A stretch of 53,152 nucleotides of DNA from Gammaproteobacteria bacterium (GCA_021151625.1 JAGKWY010000018.1:1-53152); one strand, 5' to 3'; shown: positions 8,219 to 18,537, counted from the first letter of the stretch. Notes: generated by a model from the letters alone, not told the origin. Program-made: numbers and translations.

Positions 8219-11200
8219 TTAACTTTCAACAGCTAACATCAGGTTATGTTGATCGATGGGTATACTTTTATTACGCAAACTCATTCCAGCGGTTGGGTCA
8301 AAACTGGCAATAGCCTGAACGAGTGAATCGACATTGACACCACCGGAACGCAGATTTTTTAATTCGTCTTGCATAGCAATTGTTTCATCAGCTACTCGCC
8401 CCACCTTGTTACTTTCAAACACTGCGTCATTTTCAAACTCAGCTTCATAGCTAGCGATCATACTACCAAGATCGAAAGTAGCAGCAAGCACAGAAGATGG
8501 AATAAGATTTTTTGCTACAGCAGTTACAGTAAGCGATTTTGGCAATGAAACATTACCTGCCGCATCTTTCGCCGTAATATTCACCGTTTGATTGACTGTC
8601 AACGCCGTTCCGAGGGTAATCGTGTATGCGCCGGTGGTTGCATTCGCAGTAACGCTACCTAATGACGCGCCCGAGCTATTTTTAACCTCCACAATACTAC
8701 CCGGTTCGGCACTACCCGTAATCACATTACGTGCAGAATTAATACCTGCCGAAGGTGCAGCAGGACGCGTTTTGTCAGGCGCAATTAACGACTGGGTATC
8801 GGATACATTTCCCGCCGCATCTTTGGCAGTGATTTTCACCGTTTCTTTATTAATCAACGCAGTACTTAACGTGATTGAGTAATCTCCTGTGGTTACATTA
8901 GCTGTCGTTGTTTTTAATTGCGTACCAGCAGCATTTTTAACAATTACAGTGCTACCCGGCTCCGCTTTACCGGTAATCACTTTACCTGCGGCATCAAAGT
9001 TCGCACTTGGTACAGAGGGCGCAATTAGATCAGGGGTGTTAAGAGTTTTCGGAAGCGATATATTGCCTGCCGAATCTTCAAACTTGACGATTATCGGCGC
9101 CCCTGTGAGGTATTTTTTGTCAAGGAAATGTTGGAAGTAATCCTGATTCGTATCCGTTTGCCCAGAGGCAATTAACGTTTCACTGGCATCATAAACCTTA
9201 ACCCTGGTATTTCTCTCTCCCTCACCTTCAATCCTGGTTCCTCTGGCATCATTGTAAATATTGAAAATGCCAAGCCAAGGCTCTACATGATCTGTTTGAG
9301 GCAGATCATCAAAAGTCAGAGTTTCTCCGTTGGAAAACTTAATGGTTTCAATTTTTCCATCACTATAGGAAGTGCGGTTATCCAAATTCCAATTCGCAAA
9401 TACAATTCTGTCGTAGGGCGAATTGTTGAAACCAACTTCTACACCAGCAGCAGTCTGGGTAAATACAAAATCATTTTTTGTTATTCCTACCCCAAACTCG
9501 AGGGTATCAATACCCGCAACATCCAAAACATAATCATATCCATCACCTAAATTATACCGGTAGATGTCATTTCCACCCATATCAGAAATTACATCATCAC
9601 CTGTGCCACCGATATAGATATTATTATCCGGACCACCTTCATAATTGGTGTATTCATTTTCAAGGAAATCAATTCCCTCACCACCATCGAGCACATGACT
9701 ACCATTTGAGTGGAGAATATCGTTACCATTTCCACCATAAAGTGTACTCACACCACTCTCAGAGTAAAGATAATCATTGCCCTCATAGCCCCAAAGCGAC
9801 ATGTCGCGCGATGAGTACAGAGAATCTCCGAAGGCAGTGCCTTTGGTCGTCAGTAAATTAACTTGATCGAAAGTTAACGACACTCCATTCGAAAATTTAA
9901 TTAAATCGAAACTTCCTGTTGAGCGATCCGCAGTAAAATAATTGCCGATACTGATTCGATCCCCTGTACCTTTAATTGACATAACAAGCCCTTCGAATCG
10001 ATCATGAATGAAGGATATATCATCTGGGAGAATACCTGTTGATAACTGAAGGACATCGGCATTGGTTGAGGTCGTATGCCAGTTACCCGCAATGTGGTCT
10101 TTACCATCACCACGACCAAAGATAAAAACATCATTGCCAGCCCCACCATCTAAAACATCGTTGCCTTTGCCACCTGTGAGTGAGTCATTACCTGATCCAG
10201 CGTTGATAGTGTCATTACCAGCGCCACCGTTGATGGTGTCAGCAGTTGCGTAACCAAATAGCTGATCATCCGTTTCAGTGGCGACAAGAACTTTTTCTTT
10301 AATAGTAGCGATGCTCCAAATATCACCATTGGAAAATTTGATTTGCTCAATCTTATTTACCGATGTGGCATCGTTACGGAAATAATCCCTTACCAACACA
10401 CTGGCCTGGCTATCATTCAGGGTTAGTTTCAAATCATTATTGATTCGCTTAACAGATATTTCCGAAGGCAGGATTCCATCAGTGATCTGGATTACATCCG
10501 TCTTACTTGTGGTTGAGTCATTATTCCGGATTTCATCATGACCGGAATCTTTACCAAAAAGATAAGTATCGTTACCGGTACCACCATCGAGGAAATCATT
10601 ACCAGCGCCACCATCTAGAGAGTCATTACCGGCAACACCATTAAGAACATCATCACCAACGCCACCAGTTAATACATCTGGAGCAGAGGTGCCCGGCAGT
10701 TCTCTAGCTTCCACCGCCGGGGCAGAACTAGTAATAGATTGAATTTCAGACGAGTTCCAAATAGTCCCATCGGAAAATTTAATTGCGCCTAAATCCAAGC
10801 CCCCAAGAGAGGTGCTGCCTCGTACATCAATAGAGTCGCCAGTATTATTCAGCTTAAATAAGAAGCCATCATTCAGTTTAAATACAGATATTTTTTCCGG
10901 TGAGACTCCAGGGCCAAACGATAAGGTATCAGCGGCATCGACAAACACTACGTCCTGACCTGCCCCATGTTCAAATACCAAAAGATCAGCTCCCTCAGCC
11001 CCCACTAAACGATCATTACCCATACCGCCTGTTATTACATCATCACCCGCGCCCGCGTGAATTTCATCATTCCCAGCATCTCCGTGTAGGATGTCATGGC
11101 CACTATAGGATTCAATAATATCGTCACCGGCATTCCCTTGAATAACGCTGCTCTGCTCAAAACCATAGAGAACATCATTTCCGTCAGAACCTTTAAGAGC

Positions 11201-14200
11201 CAAAGCGCGAATTGCATTAGCATTCAGCTCATAACCATCGGCAAATTTTATGGCTTTGATGTAATCGGGATTATCGCGCGCGTGCAAAAAATAGCTATCG
11301 ACAGTAATTGAATCAAGACTGTTTTTAAACGAAATAATCAGTGAGCCTCCCGTCGCTGTCGATCCCCGGGTTATCACCAAATCAGCTGGATTTATGCTGC
11401 TACCGAATTCAATGACATCACTCTTTAGGAATGGATGTTCGAAACCATAATCAGCAACTGTGTCATTGCCAAAACCTGCTTCAAAAAAGTAGTGATTAGA
11501 TCCATGCCCGCCAACAAGAATATCGTTGCCGTCATTTCCTGCAATAGAATCTTCGCCATCCCCACCAATTAGCGTGTCATTTCCGGCTCCACCAAACAAC
11601 TTGTCTGCGCCATCATGGCCGGTGAGGATGTCGTTTCCTGCAAGACCATAAATTTCGTTATGACCTTCATATCCATAAATTGAGTTGTTGTATTCTGTGG
11701 GGATGAGCACTTTCGCTTTCACGTCATCAACATTCCATTCTGTTCCATCATGGAATCTAAAGGTTTCAACAACATGCTCACTGGTAGCATCTCGTAAAAA
11801 GAAATTGCTTACCGTAAGGCTGTCACGTCTTTCTTTAATTTTAATGATTAAATTGTCGTCGAATCGTGAGAAAATGACATTCTCAATGGTGATGGACTCA
11901 TTAAATTGAATAATGTCCGAGTTACCAAAATTGTTGTTATCAAAAGTTCCATTATCAATGGTGTCATTACCCGATCCAATGGAAAACAAGTAGGTGTCTT
12001 CGCCCATCTCTCCAGACAACCGATCATCACCAAAACCGCCATCCAGAATGTCATCGCCGAAACCACCATTTATTATATCGGTACCATGCCCGCCTTTAAT
12101 ATACTCATCATCAGCGTATCCTGTGAGGGAATCGTTTTGATCGGTACCGTCAATAGTAACGTGAGACCTCAATTCACTTAAAATTCTAGTGTTATCCCAT
12201 ATTTCTCCATTTGAAAATTTAAAAGTTTCAATAGCATTCTGTGTAAATGTACCACTGTTATCAAAAGCGTCTTCAATCAGAATGCGGCTGCCGTCAAGTA
12301 CACGAATTACGAGGTCATTATTCTTTCTCTGCACAATAATATCGTCGGCATTGAGGCCATTTGAAAACTCAAGACAATCTATACCCGCAGTGTCAACGAT
12401 CGTATCGTTACCTCCTCCGTAAGCATACTGGTAAATATCACTACCTGCACCACCCGCCAAGATATCGTCGCCATTATTACCAATGAGAACATCATCCCCT
12501 GAATTACCATTAACGCCTAAACCAATGGTGACTAGCCTGGATTGAATGGAATCACTGTCCATTACCTCGCCACTCGCGAAAACAAGTGACTCAATAGCGC
12601 CTGTCGTAAACTCACCTGAATTGGTAAACGCGTCTTTGACAGTAATCGTAGATGCATCTTTTAATAACTGGATAATAAGATTATTGCTGTGATCACGAGT
12701 TAAGGTAATGTCAGTTGATCCGATACCCAGACCAAATTCGATTTTCTCTAACCCCGCACTATCCTGGATAACATCATTACCATCGCCCAATTCATAACGG
12801 TATATATCGTTACCGCTTCCACCGTTGAGTTGATCATTGCCCTTGCCACCAATGATTATTTCACTGCTCTGAGTACCAGGAAGTGTATCGTTATCGCTAG
12901 AACCCAGAACATAATGTTCGGTCAGCCTTTGTTGGATACTGGAAGCACCCCAAGCAGTACTGTCTGAAAAACGGATGTATTCGATAGCGTTTGTAGAGAA
13001 ATTATTACCAGCACCTGAAAACGTATTTTTTACTGTAATTGTTCCGCTATCTTTTACGTGAACCAGCAAGTCAAGATTATTGCGCGTTACAGAGACCATG
13101 GAAGGAGTTATACCAGCAACAAGGTCTAGGATGTCACTCCCGGATGCATCATCAATAGTGTCATTACCATCACCCAAATAGTATTCATACCAATCACTTC
13201 CTCCGCCACCGATAAATTTATCCGCGCCCGATCGACCAACAAAAATATCGTTACCTATAGTTCCATTTAAGGTATCTTCATTCCATGTGCCTTTTATTTT
13301 TAGCGTTTCATTATAAATTTTTGTCAGATCCCACTGCGCATCGCTGAAATGAATTTTTTCTATAGTTTTAGAGGTGAAAGCATCGGAATTATTCGCAAAG
13401 GCATTTATAACTTCAATACTGCCGCCATCATTAAGTGACAACATCAAACTGGTGCCAACATGATCGACATTTACCTCAGTCGACTTAATGTTGCTCAACA
13501 CCAGGATATCAGCACCACCATCGTCAAGTAGCAAATCTTTTCCATCCCCAGCAAGATAGTGGTAGGTATCATCGCCCAAACCACCCAATAGGACATCATC
13601 ACCCTGGCCGCCTTTTAGCGCATCGTTATTATGGGAACCTTCCAAAACATCACCATCTTCCCAACCGCTTATCGATAAAACAGCTTGTTGAATGTAAGCA
13701 AGATTCCAAGTGAAATGATTATAAAATTGAATGGATTCAATTGTGGTTTCTGGTAGCAAATTACCATCCGCTTCTGAAAACATATCACGCACACGGATGC
13801 TATTAACCTGATTGATAATCACCAATAAATCACCACCAGCGCGGCGTAATACAACATCTTTCGGTGCTATACCAGCACCAAGGGCTATTTTATCGATACC
13901 TGCACTGTCTATTATTGTGTCGACACCACTACTAAGATCATAAATATAAGTATCGTTACCACCGTAGCCTACCAATGTATCATCACCATTGCCTGCATTG
14001 ATAACATCATCTGTATCTACACCTAAAATTTCATCGTCACCAACAGTGCCAACCAATAACTCCTGCTTAATACGACTCAAGTTCCATTCGTCACCGTTGC
14101 CAAAACGAATTTTTTCGATGGCATAGTTTTCATTGATGGCACCCTCAATGAACATATCCTCAACATACAGGGCATTATTCTGATCCAGCATAATTTTCAG

Positions 14201-17200
14201 GTGATTGTTTTCACGCTGTAAACGAATACTGGATGGGTTGATTCCAGCTCCTACCTGAATGACATCAGTGCCTACCGTCTCGCGAATAAAATCTATACCA
14301 TCATTCAGGTTGTAAACATAGGTATCATTCCCGCTACCTCCATTCAAATCATCAAAGCCAATACCTCCCTGCAAAACATCATCACCACCTTCACCATAGA
14401 GATCATCATTACCTCCATTGCCAAATAATTGGTCATTCAGCTCCCCGGTACGCAGGGTGTCATTGCCATCATAACCACGAATAGTATCGGCGGCGTTGGT
14501 ACCGATAATGGAATCATTATCCTGACGGACAACTTGTAAGATGGTTATACGCGTAGATTCAGGCAGGGATGCAGCAGCATTAGCGATAGACTGGGTAAAC
14601 TGGTGGTAAAGAGGGTTTAGATCGAAAGGATCGATACCTTTAACAATTGCCATAAAATCTTTCAATGCGGCCATTGCCGTTGGGTCATTGCTAATAAAAC
14701 GATTCACCAACGCCAGGCCAACATCAGTAAAATCTCCAGCCCAATCCGAACCGGAACGCGAAAAATCTATTTGTGCAAATTGCGCCTTAGCATGACTTCC
14801 TTGCATCAACTGTGAGTACACGGCCAGTTCCAATTGCGTGTAAATGGTTTCTACCTCTACCGCATATTGTGCCTCAGGGTTTACCTGAAAAAAGCGCTCC
14901 CCCCAAAAGCTTTCCAGAACAGCAAGATGCTGTGCATCAACAAACTCACCTCTGCTACCAGCTACAACATTATTTTGCTTGGTCCATAACAGGAGAATAT
15001 TTTTTACTTGTGCTCTACGCGTATCAATATTGGTAGTTGACGTAAACAACTCAACCGCTTGTTTTAATTGACCAGATGCATCCAACATCATGGCGCTGTG
15101 AAGCGAGCGTAAATTACCGACACCTGCAATATTGGGAAGTACACGAACATTGTCGCTTACTACAACCCCGTTTCCACTCAATTCTGATACCGCAACAGAG
15201 TCTCGGGTATCGCGGTTGAACCACAGTGTATTCGTTGTCCCAAGCGTTCCATTAGTACGGGTAAATTGTCCTTGTTCACGATGTTCTACCTGATATTTAT
15301 CGTCGAAGGAATTATTAGTATAAGTAAGGCCAATAGATGCAATGCCTGCGCCGCTTAAACTTTGCAACTCACCCGCATCAGCAATACCGTTGGAATTACT
15401 GTCTTTCCAAATTCGCAGGCTACCAAAGCTAGAATCCAAATTCGTTATCTGTTGATCGTGATTGGAATCGAACTCCGCCAATGCCACATAACCATTTGCA
15501 GCTTTGGCTCCGCTTTGTAAAAATGTTTCCGAGCCGAACAGCTCCGTCCCGCCATCGATAAAACCATTATTATTACGATCCAACACCAACAACCCATCAA
15601 CTGGCGATACCCAGTTAGTTCGCTCCGCAAAACCGTTGTTATCCAAATCAAAATTCACGCCACTTACCAATGAGCGAGTTCCGATTTTTCCATCATTGTT
15701 CAAATCCAATGCGAGCGGGTCAAAAATTCGACCAGCTTCTGAGGGAGCAGTAACTACAATTTCGCTAGAAAAGTCTTCAAGTTCAGGAGGCTCCTCGGAG
15801 CCCTCAGGAAAACTACTAAGATTTAAACCAAAATCACCATTATTAAAATCTAAAATGTAAATACTATTAGCTAGGTTTCCGCCAACAACGATCTTCAAAA
15901 CCCATTCACCAAGAACGTCGTTATAAATCAGGTGGTATCGGTTTTCATTCAGGAATTTATTACTAGCATCAACTTCATACCATGCATCTAGCCAGCCATC
16001 TACAGTAGATTTTTTTAACTGCCCTCCAGTAGCACTTCCCGCTATGTACAAATCCGGTGAGGTTTCCGATAGATTGATGTATATCTGCCCCTGTCCATCA
16101 CTATCCAGAATTCTGTCATCATCAGCGGTTTCAAAATAATAATTGTCTATACCATTGCCGCCATAGAGAATATCGATACCGTCTCCACCATAAAGACTGT
16201 CATCGCCACCACCACCAATCAGCACATCGTCGCCGGAACCTGCCCTACCATCTTTATAACCTCCGTATAAAATATCTGCCTGCGCACCGCCGACCAAAAT
16301 ATCCTCACCGTACAAACCTTGCAGGCTATAACTTTTATCATCGAGCGCGATGAGTAAATCATTAATACCGGTAATACCGTCAGGTAAGGCGCTCTCGTCA
16401 GTGGGACTTTTATTGTATAGGGTGCGGTAGACCGGTTGAATCAATGCACCTTCAGTGGCGCTAAATGTAGTTTCATGGCCCAGTACCACATCACCGGTCA
16501 CCTCCGCACGATAATCGAAAAAATTAACATTCAACTCGTGAACTAACGCATCAGCGTTACCAACATAACGGTCGTAAAGGTAATTGGTAATGGGTTTGAA
16601 GATTTGACCGATGGAAGCGACCATGAATGGATTGTCGTTAGCATCTTTTATTCCAGCTGCTACCAAGTCAGCATTGGCGAGCGACAAACCACCCTTCTTG
16701 CTACCAGTATCTTTTGCCCATTCTTCCTCATACTCACGAATCTTTGCATAATTTTTAATATAAACATCCACTGCATTTTCTGCCTCCCTTTCAGTAACAT
16801 CCAATGGATCACCGAATAAACCAAAAATTTGTGACTCTATATAACGACGCTTGGCAATACCAAGTGATTCGGATTTTCCTCCATTTGACCCATAACGAAT
16901 TTCATACCAGGCTTTTGCCCGATTATCACTTTTTATTGCAGCATTTAAACTGGGGGATTTGCTTAACACTGCATTATATGACAGTGAAAGCAGAACAATG
17001 CGCTCAGGAGTATTATTTAAAGATTCATGGTCAGGCCCTAGCCAGGTTGTAACCTTCTTTTCAAAATCAACAACAGAATCCTCAAACATCTGACGCATCA
17101 ACGCCTCATTTTCAGGCATAGTGAACGTTTTTAGTGTGATGTCACGCTGTTTTTCTTCTGGCAGTGCAGCGTTTTCGTTAAAACGCTTTAACATGATGGC

Positions 17201-17479
17201 ATCTAGTGCTTTTTGTAAAGCAAGGGTTGTTGTTGGTGCAGCAAGAGCCTCTGTCAAAGCATCTCTATAACTCTTATCTAGAGTTATATTCAAATCCATC
17301 GAATCCAATACTTTATCTAACAAAGCTGAATTTGTTTCGATATTAAAGCCTACACCTATAGATGAATAACCGGCATTGTCAACATAAGGCCGATAATCTA
17401 TGTTCTCGAGTTGCGCTATTATTTTCCAGCGTAATTCCTTATATTGCTCTTCCGTTAAAATTAGCGTACCTGCCAACAT
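8219..17479 (-). CDS. Giant RTX protein with N-terminal T4-lysozyme-like domain and FrpC-type self-processing module (putative secreted toxin)
   Basis: The 3086-residue product has no Sec signal, as expected for type I secretion. Residues 1-222 resemble GH24/T4 lysozyme: Glu25, Asp34 and Ser40 fall at the spacing of T4 Glu11, Asp20 and Thr26, in YVDNAGYSSIGVGF, and the domain ends with a RRYIESQIF-like helix. A first RTX block lies at about 390-445. Residues 587-763 match the Neisseria FrpC self-processing module, starting FDPLALDLNNDG. A helical region follows (about 785-985). Then come twelve modules of GGxGxD nonapeptides plus a haemolysin-related domain (985-2730), three Ig-like domains (2731-2990) and a 96-residue tail. 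AAGGAG precedes the ATG. The gene lies 38 nt after an LprI-type gene and in line with a type I exporter. I infer a secreted peptidoglycan-cleaving toxin; an adhesin with an accessory lysozyme domain is the alternative. Confidence 0.88.
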   Translation of the reverse strand: MLAGTLILTEEQYKELRWKIIAQLENIDYRPYVDNAGYSSIGVGFNIETNSALLDKVLDSMDLNITLDKSYRDALTEALAAPTTTLALQKALDAIMLKRFNENAALPEEKQRDITLKTFTMPENEALMRQMFEDSVVDFEKKVTTWLGPDHESLNNTPERIVLLSLSYNAVLSKSPSLNAAIKSDNRAKAWYEIRYGSNGGKSESLGIAKRRYIESQIFGLFGDPLDVTEREAENAVDVYIKNYAKIREYEEEWAKDTGSKKGGLSLANADLVAAGIKDANDNPFMVASIGQIFKPITNYLYDRYVGNADALVHELNVNFFDYRAEVTGDVVLGHETTFSATEGALIQPVYRTLYNKSPTDESALPDGITGINDLLIALDDKSYSLQGLYGEDILVGGAQADILYGGYKDGRAGSGDDVLIGGGGDDSLYGGDGIDILYGGNGIDNYYFETADDDRILDSDGQGQIYINLSETSPDLYIAGSATGGQLKKSTVDGWLDAWYEVDASNKFLNENRYHLIYNDVLGEWVLKIVVGGNLANSIYILDFNNGDFGLNLSSFPEGSEEPPELEDFSSEIVVTAPSEAGRIFDPLALDLNNDGKIGTRSLVSGVNFDLDNNGFAERTNWVSPVDGLLVLDRNNNGFIDGGTELFGSETFLQSGAKAANGYVALAEFDSNHDQQITNLDSSFGSLRIWKDSNSNGIADAGELQSLSGAGIASIGLTYTNNSFDDKYQVEHREQGQFTRTNGTLGTTNTLWFNRDTRDSVAVSELSGNGVVVSDNVRVLPNIAGVGNLRSLHSAMMLDASGQLKQAVELFTSTTNIDTRRAQVKNILLLWTKQNNVVAGSRGEFVDAQHLAVLESFWGERFFQVNPEAQYAVEVETIYTQLELAVYSQLMQGSHAKAQFAQIDFSRSGSDWAGDFTDVGLALVNRFISNDPTAMAALKDFMAIVKGIDPFDLNPLYHQFTQSIANAAASLPESTRITILQVVRQDNDSIIGTNAADTIRGYDGNDTLRTGELNDQLFGNGGNDDLYGEGGDDVLQGGIGFDDLNGGSGNDTYVYNLNDGIDFIRETVGTDVIQVGAGINPSSIRLQRENNHLKIMLDQNNALYVEDMFIEGAINENYAIEKIRFGNGDEWNLSRIKQELLVGTVGDDEILGVDTDDVINAGNGDDTLVGYGGNDTYIYDLSSGVDTIIDSAGIDKIALGAGIAPKDVVLRRAGGDLLVIINQVNSIRVRDMFSEADGNLLPETTIESIQFYNHFTWNLAYIQQAVLSISGWEDGDVLEGSHNNDALKGGQGDDVLLGGLGDDTYHYLAGDGKDLLLDDGGADILVLSNIKSTEVNVDHVGTSLMLSLNDGGSIEVINAFANNSDAFTSKTIEKIHFSDAQWDLTKIYNETLKIKGTWNEDTLNGTIGNDIFVGRSGADKFIGGGGSDWYEYYLGDGNDTIDDASGSDILDLVAGITPSMVSVTRNNLDLLVHVKDSGTITVKNTFSGAGNNFSTNAIEYIRFSDSTAWGASSIQQRLTEHYVLGSSDNDTLPGTQSSEIIIGGKGNDQLNGGSGNDIYRYELGDGNDVIQDSAGLEKIEFGLGIGSTDITLTRDHSNNLIIQLLKDASTITVKDAFTNSGEFTTGAIESLVFASGEVMDSDSIQSRLVTIGLGVNGNSGDDVLIGNNGDDILAGGAGSDIYQYAYGGGNDTIVDTAGIDCLEFSNGLNADDIIVQRKNNDLVIRVLDGSRILIEDAFDNSGTFTQNAIETFKFSNGEIWDNTRILSELRSHVTIDGTDQNDSLTGYADDEYIKGGHGTDIINGGFGDDILDGGFGDDRLSGEMGEDTYLFSIGSGNDTIDNGTFDNNNFGNSDIIQFNESITIENVIFSRFDDNLIIKIKERRDSLTVSNFFLRDATSEHVVETFRFHDGTEWNVDDVKAKVLIPTEYNNSIYGYEGHNEIYGLAGNDILTGHDGADKLFGGAGNDTLIGGDGEDSIAGNDGNDILVGGHGSNHYFFEAGFGNDTVADYGFEHPFLKSDVIEFGSSINPADLVITRGSTATGGSLIISFKNSLDSITVDSYFLHARDNPDYIKAIKFADGYELNANAIRALALKGSDGNDVLYGFEQSSVIQGNAGDDIIESYSGHDILHGDAGNDEIHAGAGDDVITGGMGNDRLVGAEGADLLVFEHGAGQDVVFVDAADTLSFGPGVSPEKISVFKLNDGFLFKLNNTGDSIDVRGSTSLGGLDLGAIKFSDGTIWNSSEIQSITSSAPAVEARELPGTSAPDVLTGGVGDDVLNGVAGNDSLDGGAGNDFLDGGTGNDTYLFGKDSGHDEIRNNDSTTSKTDVIQITDGILPSEISVKRINNDLKLTLNDSQASVLVRDYFRNDATSVNKIEQIKFSNGDIWSIATIKEKVLVATETDDQLFGYATADTINGGAGNDTINAGSGNDSLTGGKGNDVLDGGAGNDVFIFGRGDGKDHIAGNWHTTSTNADVLQLSTGILPDDISFIHDRFEGLVMSIKGTGDRISIGNYFTADRSTGSFDLIKFSNGVSLTFDQVNLLTTKGTAFGDSLYSSRDMSLWGYEGNDYLYSESGVSTLYGGNGNDILHSNGSHVLDGGEGIDFLENEYTNYEGGPDNNIYIGGTGDDVISDMGGNDIYRYNLGDGYDYVLDVAGIDTLEFGVGITKNDFVFTQTAAGVEVGFNNSPYDRIVFANWNLDNRTSYSDGKIETIKFSNGETLTFDDLPQTDHVEPWLGIFNIYNDARGTRIEGEGERNTRVKVYDASETLIASGQTDTNQDYFQHFLDKKYLTGAPIIVKFEDSAGNISLPKTLNTPDLIAPSVPSANFDAAGKVITGKAEPGSTVIVKNAAGTQLKTTTANVTTGDYSITLSTALINKETVKITAKDAAGNVSDTQSLIAPDKTRPAAPSAGINSARNVITGSAEPGSIVEVKNSSGASLGSVTANATTGAYTITLGTALTVNQTVNITAKDAAGNVSLPKSLTVTAVAKNLIPSSVLAATFDLGSMIASYEAEFENDAVFESNKVGRVADETIAMQDELKNLRSGGVNVDSLVQAIASFDPTAGMSLRNKSIPIDQHNLMLAVES
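8540..9030 (-). repeat. Two tandem Ig-like domain repeats near the C-terminus of the giant protein
   Basis: Residues about 2820-2893 and 2908-2979 are close copies of one bacterial Ig-like domain. Shared features are VITGxAEPGS, a TTGxYxIT strand and the closing VxITAKDAAGNVS. A third, more distant copy precedes them at about 2731-2815. Such domains are common just before the secretion tail of large type I-secreted proteins. Confidence 0.8.
9290..14527 (-). repeat. Twelve RTX-type modules in the giant protein
   Basis: The segment encodes about residues 985-2730. Each module has GGxGxDxLxG-type Ca2+-binding nonapeptides, then a stretch of about 70 residues of the haemolysin-type calcium-binding related kind, ending in an IExIxFSNGxxW-like motif followed by helix residues. 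I count twelve such endings, for example IEKIRFGNGDEW, IESIQF, IETFKFSNGEIW, VETFRFHDGTEW and IEQIKFSNGDIW. The copies are diverged, so this is an old array. It would fold in extracellular Ca2+ and act as a stalk. Confidence 0.85.
15185..15721 (-). other. Region encoding a FrpC-like self-processing module (Asp587-Pro588 cleavage predicted)
   Basis: Residues 587-763 follow the FrpC module closely: DPLALDL, then NGFAERTNWVSPVDGLLV, RNNNGFIDGGTELFG, NGYVALAEFDSN, and LRIWKDSNSNGIADAGEL. In Neisseria FrpC this module cuts the Asp-Pro bond on Ca2+ binding and can link the new Asp end to a lysine. Cleavage here would fall between codons 15719-15721 (Asp) and 15716-15718 (Pro), freeing a fragment of about 587 residues that carries the lysozyme domain. 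Confidence 0.8.
16813..17479 (-). other. Region encoding the lysozyme-like (GH24) domain of the giant RTX protein
   Basis: This segment encodes residues 1-222. The pattern Glu25-(8)-Asp34-(5)-Ser40 reproduces the T4 lysozyme triad Glu11-Asp20-Thr26. The following IGVGF matches T4 IGIGH, except that the His is Phe. The residues before the Asp (DYRPYVD) match the T4 type LRLKIYKD. The Thr-to-Ser change keeps a hydroxyl. Activity cannot be told from sequence. Confidence 0.72.
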
Positions 17480-17517
17480 ATTAAAACTCCTTAAATGATA
17501 AAATTACTACAATTTAA

Positions 17518-18537
17518 TTACTCAATATCTATGCCACAAATTTTTTCTTTGTGCGATGAAATGCTCCATATCTCTATCGGTGAAAACTGTAAAAATGAGC
17601 CTTTCCAAGCATTTTGATAGAGCTTTCCATTGATCAAAAAAACCTCATCACTACCTGAAAACGTCAATGAATCAAATCCTTTTCTGTTATATTCATTTAC
17701 AGAATCAAAAGTTAGAGCAGAGTCAATTACATAAAATTCACTAATATTTTTGCACGAATTATATTGCTTATATTCACCATACTCTGAAACCCGCTTATAT
17801 ATAACCTCTACAGACCCATCACCATCATCATCCGAGAGTGTTTTAAATAAAGAAACTTCTTTATTTTTCATTTGAAGCCTAAAACCTTTAATAGCATTAC
17901 GGTAACCCGCTGTATCCAAGCCCATAAAGGAAGCATGTTGCCATTTAATACCTTCCTCAACTGCTTTTATTATCTCCTGCTCATCAGTAACCGCTTCCCA
18001 CGCCAAAGCCTTAAACTGCTTATATTCAGGTAATATTTTTCTCTCGCATGCCGGGTATTCCATATATTTTGTTTTATTCAACATATCGACATAAGGCTGA
18101 CAAATGGGATAGGAGTCGCCATAAACCAATTTAAAAGTAAGTGGGAATTTGTGACTCCCTACTTTTTTATTATCTGATTTTAAAGAAGAGGTATCAAACT
18201 CATTGCTAGCCACTGCTAACAATTCATCAATTCGTACTTGATAAGTTTTTGTTAAACAGCCCGTATCCTTACACGCGTTACGCTGCTCTTTTAACCAAGT
18301 ACGTTGCTGTTGCTTCAACCCATCTTTGTTTTTCGATTTTTCTATCGCCACTTTATAAGCTCGGTCCAAATCTGAATCCAATGTAGATGTAGCTTCATCA
18401 GAACAAATAAGTTTTTCAACGGAAGCCGCAGCCTTTGCACAATCAAAACTCGCCGCCTGCAATGAGCCAGAAAGAGCTGCAATTCCAACAACCCCTACCA
18501 CTTTGATAGTTGTTTTTTTCAACGCTGTATTCTTCAT
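17518..18537 (-). CDS. Exported LprI-domain protein (putative periplasmic lysozyme inhibitor / immunity protein)
   Basis: The 339-residue product has a Sec signal peptide (basic start, hydrophobic VVGVVGIAALSG, cut near SLQA-AS). Residues 30-110 form an LprI (formerly DUF1311) domain with Cys33, Cys45, Cys89 and Cys94 and the hallmark QQRTWLKEQRNAC. A second part of about 200 residues contains YPICQPYVDMLN and YPACERKILP and matches no family I recognise. LprI of Mycobacterium tuberculosis inhibits lysozyme. The gene lies 38 nt upstream of the giant protein with the lysozyme-like domain, so I infer that it protects the producer's cell wall in the periplasm. The ATG at 18537 has TGAGGAAA upstream. 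Base composition is visibly AT-rich compared with core genes. Confidence 0.85.
   Translation of the reverse strand: MKNTALKKTTIKVVGVVGIAALSGSLQAASFDCAKAAASVEKLICSDEATSTLDSDLDRAYKVAIEKSKNKDGLKQQQRTWLKEQRNACKDTGCLTKTYQVRIDELLAVASNEFDTSSLKSDNKKVGSHKFPLTFKLVYGDSYPICQPYVDMLNKTKYMEYPACERKILPEYKQFKALAWEAVTDEQEIIKAVEEGIKWQHASFMGLDTAGYRNAIKGFRLQMKNKEVSLFKTLSDDDGDGSVEVIYKRVSEYGEYKQYNSCKNISEFYVIDSALTFDSVNEYNRKGFDSLTFSGSDEVFLINGKLYQNAWKGSFLQFSPIEIWSISSHKEKICGIDIE

Noticed and set aside
9290..14527. Regular repeats that could be taken for a CRISPR array
   Set aside because: The repeats are diverged, in frame and encode GGxGxD motifs; there are no constant repeats with unique spacers and no cas genes.
8592..16819. 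Many open frames on the plus strand opposite the giant RTX gene
   Set aside because: They are shadows of a repetitive coding sequence: low-complexity translations, no ribosome binding sites and no family resemblance.
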